Assembly (NCBI GenBank): GCA_902563075.1
Contig: CACEWC010000001.1
Coordinates: forward strand, 1-64,000
Origin: an uncultured Pelagibacteraceae bacterium
Lineage (GTDB): Bacteria > Pseudomonadota > Alphaproteobacteria > Pelagibacterales > Pelagibacteraceae
Length of the DNA stretch: 64,000 nt
Direction of reading: 5' to 3'
The notes below the pieces were generated by a model. It ran no database searches, was not told the origin of the DNA, and worked only from the letters and a program-made list of their open reading frames with translations. Of the stretch, positions 58,907 to 64,000 are shown one piece after another (positions within the stretch are counted from its first letter, which is position 1; each line of letters opens with the position of its first letter). A program made the translations under genes and the position numbers.

Positions 58907-60189
58907 TGGTAATTCTAACAATGTTTATGGTCTTGTTACTTTTGTTGTCTATAAATGTGCCTATTGCGATTGGCCTTGCAGTAACAACTATTATTGCAAT
59001 GGTTATGAAAACTGGCACAAGTTTTCTAATTGATACTGCGATCGTAATGTTTGATGGATCAATGAAGTTTCCATTGATTGCAATTCCACTATTTATTTTA
59101 GCTGGTTCAATTATGAATAGTGCTGGTATTTCAAGAAGACTAATAGCTTTTGCCTCAGCTCTAGTTGGATTTATTAAAGGTGGGTTGAGTATGATTAATA
59201 TTGCAACCTCAATGTTTTTTGCTGAAATTTCTGGATCGGCAGTTGCTGATGTCGCTGCACTAGGTTCTATTTTAATTCCTGCAATGAAAAAGAAAGGATA
59301 CCCAGGTGCATTTGCTGCTGCAGTGACTTCATCTTCAGCATCTTTAGCAATTATTATTCCACCATCAATACCAATGATTGTTTATGCAGTTATGTCGCAA
59401 AGTTCAGTTGTACAATTATTTGTTGCTGGAATTATTCCTGGAGTAATAGGTGGATTTTTCCTTATGTTGGCAGCTTATGTTACAGCAAGAAAGAAAAATT
59501 TTCCTGTTGAGGAGACATTCAATATACCAAACGTTAAAAAAACAGCAAAAGATGCAGCTTTAGCCTTTTTGCTACCAGTAATTATTTTAGGAGGGATTTT
59601 TGGAGGCGTTGTAACAGCTACAGAGGGAGCTGGTTTAGCAGTTGTAGCATCTTTAGTGATTGGTTTTATTTATAAAGAGATAGACTTTAAAAGATTATAT
59701 GAGTCAGCTTGCGAGGGAGCGATACAGACTGCATCAGTAATGTTATTAGTTGCAGCATCTGTTTTATTAGGAGAGTTTTTAACCATTGAACAAATTCCTC
59801 AAAAAGTTGCTGAGTCAATTATTGAATTTACTAATAATAAATATGCAGTTTTAGGAATTTTAAATATATTTTTATTAATTATAGGTTTCTTTTTACACTC
59901 AGTTGCAGCAATAATTTTAACCGTTCCAATAGTTATGCCATTGGTTAATGCAGTTGGTATTGATCCTGTTCATTTTGGAATAATTGTAACTTTAAACCTA
60001 GCCATCGGACAGCAAACACCTCCTGTAGCAAGTGTATTAGTAACAGCCTGTTCAGTTGCAAAAGCAGATATCTGGGATGTAACAAGATCAAATATATCAT
60101 TTATATGTGTGTTGTTAGTTTTATTACTTTTGGTAACGTATGTACCAGCAATACCAATGACATTAGTAGAGTATTTTTATAGGAGTTAG
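58906..60189 (+). CDS. dctM: TRAP transporter large permease (DctM)
   Basis: 427 aa, about 12 helices. IPLFILAGSIMNSAGISRRLIAFA, EISGSAVADVAALGSILIPAMKKKGYPGAFAAAVTSSSASLAIIIPPSIPMIVY are DctM blocks. Overlaps dctQ by one base. Next gene starts directly after its stop. Confidence 0.94.
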   Translation: MVILTMFMVLLLLLSINVPIAIGLAVTTIIAMVMKTGTSFLIDTAIVMFDGSMKFPLIAIPLFILAGSIMNSAGISRRLIAFASALVGFIKGGLSMINIATSMFFAEISGSAVADVAALGSILIPAMKKKGYPGAFAAAVTSSSASLAIIIPPSIPMIVYAVMSQSSVVQLFVAGIIPGVIGGFFLMLAAYVTARKKNFPVEETFNIPNVKKTAKDAALAFLLPVIILGGIFGGVVTATEGAGLAVVASLVIGFIYKEIDFKRLYESACEGAIQTASVMLLVAASVLLGEFLTIEQIPQKVAESIIEFTNNKYAVLGILNIFLLIIGFFLHSVAAIILTVPIVMPLVNAVGIDPVHFGIIVTLNLAIGQQTPPVASVLVTACSVAKADIWDVTRSNISFICVLLVLLLLVTYVPAIPMTLVEYFYRS

Positions 60190-60972
60190 ATGAGCAGTTT
60201 AGTTAAGCTAAATAAAATAAATAGTCATTTATCTGAAGTGGTTATTAATAGACCAGAAAAATTAAATGCAATGACTAAACCAATGTGGATAGAACTTGGT
60301 AAAATTTTTAAAAAAATTTCAAAAGAAAAAAACCTTAGATGTGTCATCATAAGAGGTGAAGGGGGAAAATCTTTTTCACCTGGAAATGATATTGGGGAAT
60401 TTAAAAAAGAGAGATCATCATCAAAATTAGCAAAATCTTATGGAAAGTTTTTACATGGAACCTTAGGAGCAATATTTAATTGTCCAGTGCCTACAATAGC
60501 TATGATTGAGGGAATTTGTGTGGGCGGTGGTTTGGAAATAGCTGCTTGTTGTGACATTAGAATCTGTGGGAAAAGTTCGAGGTTCGGTATACCAATAAAA
60601 AGACTTGGTTTAACAATGGCTGCAAAAGAACTAGAGGTTCTTTTAAAAGCAACTACCTATTCAACTGCAATGGAAATTTTGTTTGAGGGAAGAGTATTTG
60701 ACTCTCAGGAGGCTTTAGAAAAAAGATTGGTTAACAGAGTAGTTAACGATGAAGACGTAAAGAAAGAAGCATATAAATCAGCTGAACTTATATGTGAAGG
60801 TGCTCCTAAAGTTGCTAGATGGCACAAAGAGTTTGCAAGAAATATTTTAAAGAAAGGTAAAGTAACAGAAAAAATAAATAATCTTGGTTACAAATGTTAT
60901 GATACTGAGGATTTTAAAATTGGATATCAATCTTTCCTAAATAAAACTAAGCCAAAATTTAAAAATAAATAA
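60190..60972 (+). CDS. enoyl-CoA hydratase/isomerase family protein
   Basis: 260 aa crotonase fold. SFSPGNDIGEFKKE and MIEGICVGGGLEIAACCDIRI give the two oxyanion-hole loops; RFGIPIKRLGLTM is where a catalytic Glu or Gly usually lies, and here Lys-Arg-Leu-Gly replaces the usual E-GLG, so activity might be different from a hydratase. It starts at the base after dctM stop and 6 bases ahead of the CoA-transferase gene. Acts on an acyl-CoA, probably of the imported acid. Confidence 0.83.
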   Translation: MSSLVKLNKINSHLSEVVINRPEKLNAMTKPMWIELGKIFKKISKEKNLRCVIIRGEGGKSFSPGNDIGEFKKERSSSKLAKSYGKFLHGTLGAIFNCPVPTIAMIEGICVGGGLEIAACCDIRICGKSSRFGIPIKRLGLTMAAKELEVLLKATTYSTAMEILFEGRVFDSQEALEKRLVNRVVNDEDVKKEAYKSAELICEGAPKVARWHKEFARNILKKGKVTEKINNLGYKCYDTEDFKIGYQSFLNKTKPKFKNK

Positions 60973-60978
60973 TAATAA

Positions 60979-62169
60979 ATGTCATCATTAAAAGGTATTC
61001 GAGTGTTAGAGATGGCTCAAATAATGGCTGGTCCTACGTGTGGATTACTATTGGCAGATCTAGGGGCTGAAGTTATTAAAATAGAAAAAACTCCAGGAGG
61101 TGATGATACTAGAAATTTCCTTCCCCCTGACGTCAATGGAATATCAGCAGCTTACTTAATGATGAATAGAAATAAAAAAGGTATTGCTTTAAATTTGAAA
61201 GACAAAAGGGGAATTGAAATTTTTAAGACAATGATAAAAAATTCTGATGTAGTTTTAGAAAATTTTAGAAAAGGAACGTTAGAAAAATTGGGTATTGGTT
61301 ATGATACGATGTCAAAAATTAATCCTAAAATTATTTTATGTGAAATTTCAGGATATGGTAGAACAGGTCCCTATGCAAATAAAGGAGGATTTGATTTAGT
61401 AGCACAAGGCATGAGTGGTTTAATGAGCATAACTGGTGAAGATAAAAATAAACCACCAATGAAAGTTGGAGCGCCACTTACAGACATCACTGCAGGATTA
61501 CTTGCTGCAAGCGGTATTTTAGCTGCTTTAATTCATAGAGATAAAACTGGCGAAGGTCAAAAAGTTGATACATCTTTGTATGAGGCAGGAATAGTTCATA
61601 CTTATTGGCAATCAGCAATTGCTGGTGCAACTGGTATATCTCCAGGTCCTCTTGGATCAGCTCATCCTTTAACTGCACCCTATCAAGCTTTTAAAACAAA
61701 AGATAAATGGATTACTATTGGTGCATCAAATCAGAATACATGGCTTATGTTATTAAAGGCAATCAATCGTCAAGATCTTAATGAAGATGAAAAATTTTCA
61801 ACTAATTCAAGTAGAAAAGAAAATTTAAATGAACTTGTAGAAATACTTAATAATGAATTTATCAAAAAAACTTCTCAAGAATGGTTAAAAATATTTGATG
61901 AAAATGGTTTACCATGTGGTCCTATAAATTCGATAACCGACATGTTTAAAGACCCTCAAACTATTGAAAGAGAGATGATCATTGACGTAAATAATAAAAA
62001 AGCTGGTCCAAGCAAAGCTGTTGGAATGCCAATCAAATTTTCAAAAAGCAAAACTGAAAAATCCAAAGGCGCACCAGACTTAGGTGAACATACAAGGGAA
62101 ATAATGCAAAATTTTGGTTATAAAGATGATGAGATAGATGATTTTTATAACAAAAAAATAATTCTTTAA
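60979..62169 (+). CDS. class III (CaiB/BaiF) acyl-CoA transferase
   Basis: 396 aa. VLEMAQIMAGPTCGLLLADLGAEVIKIEKTPGGDDTR is the N-terminal nucleotide block, VLENFRKGTLEKLGIGYD the second, and GAPLTDITAGLLAASGILAAL holds the catalytic Asp (in DITAG). It moves CoA between acids. Likely activates the TRAP-imported acid, perhaps for the crotonase partner. Converges on the D-lactate dehydrogenase-like gene with 4-base overlap. Confidence 0.92.
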   Translation: MSSLKGIRVLEMAQIMAGPTCGLLLADLGAEVIKIEKTPGGDDTRNFLPPDVNGISAAYLMMNRNKKGIALNLKDKRGIEIFKTMIKNSDVVLENFRKGTLEKLGIGYDTMSKINPKIILCEISGYGRTGPYANKGGFDLVAQGMSGLMSITGEDKNKPPMKVGAPLTDITAGLLAASGILAALIHRDKTGEGQKVDTSLYEAGIVHTYWQSAIAGATGISPGPLGSAHPLTAPYQAFKTKDKWITIGASNQNTWLMLLKAINRQDLNEDEKFSTNSSRKENLNELVEILNNEFIKKTSQEWLKIFDENGLPCGPINSITDMFKDPQTIEREMIIDVNNKKAGPSKAVGMPIKFSKSKTEKSKGAPDLGEHTREIMQNFGYKDDEIDDFYNKKIIL

Positions 62170-64000
62170 TTTAAAGTTTCGAAAATCTTAAATAGTAATT
62201 CTGAAACGTGCTTTCCTTTTTTTTCTGATAAATCAGATATTTGGTGTCTACAGCTTGTACCATTTGCAACTATAAAATCATTTTCGTCACTATTATTAAT
62301 TGCAGGTATTAAAGATATATTAGCCATTTTTTTTGAAGTTTCATAAGTTTTACTATCATAACCAAAAGAACCTGCCATCCCACAACAACTAGAATCTATC
62401 ATCTTATTATTTACATTTAGCTCAGATAAAAGATCTTTTAGTCCTTTCATTCTATCTTGAGATTTTTGATGACAATGTCCATGAATTAAAACATTTTGAC
62501 TAAAACTATTTGAATTAACATTTTTATCTTTTTTAATTTGTTCTAAAATAAACTCCTCTAATAAATAAAATCTGTTTTTTATTTTATCTCTATTCTTTAT
62601 GCCTTTAAGTGATTGATATTCGTCATTAAAAGTAAGCAAACAAGAAGGTTCAATACCTACAATAGGTAATTCGAAGTAGTTATTTTTTATAATGTAGTCA
62701 TTAAATCTATTCAATTCTTCTGCAGCCTTATCCAATTGACCATACGATATGTAAGTTCTTCCACAACAGAGTGGTCTATCAAGTTTATCATTACCAAAAC
62801 TTGGGATCACTGCTTGATAACCAAATTTATTTAATACTTTAATTGTATAGACCAAATTTTCATTTTCAAAATTGATATTGAATGTATCTGCAAATAAAAT
62901 TACTTTATTTTCTGAAATTTCTTGATTGTTATAAATGTCTTTTAAAGCCTTCTGATTTTGGACTTCAGGCAGGCTCCTTTCAGTTGCAAAACCAAATTTT
63001 TTAATAATGTTTGAAATAACTGGAAAATTTTTAATCTTATTAAGTATTGGATTTATGATTTTATATAGCCAAATCAGTCTAGGCATATCAGAGATAATTT
63101 TATCTTTAATTCTCATACTAAATTTTTTGTAATAGTGTGAGAGAAATTCACTTTTCATCTTTGCCATATCTACAGACATCGGACATTCTCTTTGACAAGC
63201 TTTACAGCTCACACAAAGTTCCATTGTCTCATACATTTCTTTAGATGCAAAAGACCCCTCCGGTAATTGATTAGAAAGTGCGAGTCTTAATGTATTTGCT
63301 CTTCCTCTCACTAAATCTTTTTCTTCTTTCGTTACCCTATATGAAGGACACATCACCCCTGAATCTAATTTTCTGCATGCGCCGTTGTTATTACACATTT
63401 CAATTGCATCTGAAAATTGACCCCAATTAGACCAATCATAATGAGTACTTATATTCTCTGTTTGATAATCTGATTTATATCTCATCAACGATCTATCATT
63501 TGATTTAAAAGGTCTTACAATTTTACCTGGATTTAATAAATTTTTATTATCGAATGTATCCTTAATTTCTTCGAATGCATTCGTGATATTTTTTCCAAAC
63601 ATCATTTCGTGGAATTCTGATCTAACTATTCCATCTCCGTGTTCACCAGAATGAGAACCTTTATAATTCTTAACCATTTCAAAAGCTTCCTCAGATATTG
63701 ATTTCATATTTTTAATATCTTGGTCAGATTTCATATTCAAAACTGGTCTTACGTGAAGGGTTCCAACAGATGCATGAGCATAAAACATTCCGCTTGTATT
63801 ATATTTTTTAAATATTTCATTTAATCTTGCTGTGTATTCTGCCAAGTGATCTAAAGAAACTGCACAATCCTCTATAAATGCAACTGGCTTTTTATCTCCC
63901 TTCATCGACATCAAGATATTTAATCCAGCTTTTCTAATCTCAAAAACTTCTTTTTGTTTCGATAAGTCTGAAAAAAAAGAAAATTGGTTTTTCTTATTTT
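62166..64000 (-). CDS. FAD/4Fe-4S oxidoreductase (D-lactate dehydrogenase/GlcD-GlpC fusion), 5' end beyond window
   Basis: The frame stays open from the track's internal start (63914) to the window edge, so the real start is outside; the visible part is about 611 residues. FAD-linked oxidase C-terminal domain (KGSHSGEHGDGIVRSEFHEMMFG and NPGKIVRP), then an Fe-S region CNNNGACRKLDSGVMCPS and CVSCKACQRECPMSV, then two CCG domains (LDRPLCCGRTY, IDSSCCGMAGSFG). This is the long fused form of D-lactate/glycolate-type dehydrogenases that pass electrons to quinone. Substrate not fixed. Confidence 0.87.
   Translation of the reverse strand, partial: NKKNQFSFFSDLSKQKEVFEIRKAGLNILMSMKGDKKPVAFIEDCAVSLDHLAEYTARLNEIFKKYNTSGMFYAHASVGTLHVRPVLNMKSDQDIKNMKSISEEAFEMVKNYKGSHSGEHGDGIVRSEFHEMMFGKNITNAFEEIKDTFDNKNLLNPGKIVRPFKSNDRSLMRYKSDYQTENISTHYDWSNWGQFSDAIEMCNNNGACRKLDSGVMCPSYRVTKEEKDLVRGRANTLRLALSNQLPEGSFASKEMYETMELCVSCKACQRECPMSVDMAKMKSEFLSHYYKKFSMRIKDKIISDMPRLIWLYKIINPILNKIKNFPVISNIIKKFGFATERSLPEVQNQKALKDIYNNQEISENKVILFADTFNINFENENLVYTIKVLNKFGYQAVIPSFGNDKLDRPLCCGRTYISYGQLDKAAEELNRFNDYIIKNNYFELPIVGIEPSCLLTFNDEYQSLKGIKNRDKIKNRFYLLEEFILEQIKKDKNVNSNSFSQNVLIHGHCHQKSQDRMKGLKDLLSELNVNNKMIDSSCCGMAGSFGYDSKTYETSKKMANISLIPAINNSDENDFIVANGTSCRHQISDLSEKKGKHVSELLFKIFETLN

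Noticed and set aside
1-64000. CRISPR arrays, insertion sequences, prophage, att sites, origin
   Set aside because: No regularly spaced direct repeats, transposase, integrase or phage structural genes were found by reading; only isolated inverted repeats.

Overview
The window is AT-rich (roughly 70% A+T by eye), densely packed, with short or overlapping gene junctions, lysine/isoleucine/asparagine-rich proteins and almost no Shine-Dalgarno sequences. Gene content and style (thiV-type transporter behind a TPP riboswitch, aprM-aprB-aprA, sulfonate lyases, TRAP transporters, tig-clpP-clpX-lon) point to a SAR11-clade marine alphaproteobacterium (Candidatus Pelagibacter or close relative); this is inference from content, not a database match. 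I see no phage, insertion sequence, CRISPR array, rRNA operon or replication origin. One tRNA (Leu, UAG anticodon) is present.

Layout: 0-2.6 kb holds the end of a DUF4396 membrane protein, a methyltransferase, and a small electron-transfer/metal group (cytochrome b561, DUF411, cytochrome c'). 2.6-3.25 kb is the longest gene-poor stretch, rich in inverted repeats, with one tiny membrane ORF and a TPP riboswitch controlling the thiV-like permease. 4.7-6.4 kb is an ABC exporter. 6.5-9.5 kb is isocitrate lyase with a small partner protein, divergent from a ScfR/RamB-type regulator across a gap carrying five TTTACAA heptamers. 9.7-14.5 kb is metabolic genes ending in the RseP protease; then HU and ammonium transporter amtB.

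16.5-22.5 kb is mixed housekeeping (rhodanese, HCCA isomerase, ABA4-like, RecX, CysQ, MnmA) with several ORFs of 27-58 codons. 22.6-27.9 kb is a tight operon: a MetC-like enzyme, MFS carrier, pabB-pabA-pabC and a HIT protein. 27.9-37.2 kb is the metabolic centrepiece: APS reductase (aprM, aprB, aprA), an unknown 116-aa protein, a TauE/SafE exporter, a YeiH exporter, sulfolactate sulfo-lyase SuyAB and sulfoacetaldehyde acetyltransferase Xsc. Read together, C2/C3 sulfonates are cleaved to central metabolites plus sulfite, which is oxidised through APS or exported.

37.2-42.1 kb is one long minus-strand operon (GMC oxidoreductase, TerC, SDR, M23 peptidase, FAH-like hydratase and two tiny ORFs). 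42.2-47.5 kb is a TRAP transporter (dctP-hairpin-dctQ-dctM), an NCS1 permease and an SDR. 48.6-51.2 kb has YbgC, a family 5 uracil-DNA glycosylase head-to-head with a histidine phosphatase, and small ORFs. 51.3-57.2 kb is tRNA-Leu then tig-clpP-clpX-lon. 57.4-62.2 kb is a second TRAP transporter co-directional with an enoyl-CoA hydratase and a class III CoA-transferase, suggesting import and CoA activation of a carboxylic acid. The right edge cuts a large FAD/4Fe-4S oxidoreductase of the D-lactate dehydrogenase type.

The best candidates for something undescribed are the hairpin-rich island at 2.6-2.95 kb, the 116-aa apr-operon protein, the sulfonate-to-sulfite module with its shared regulatory gaps, and the series of tiny membrane or basic proteins tucked between genes.
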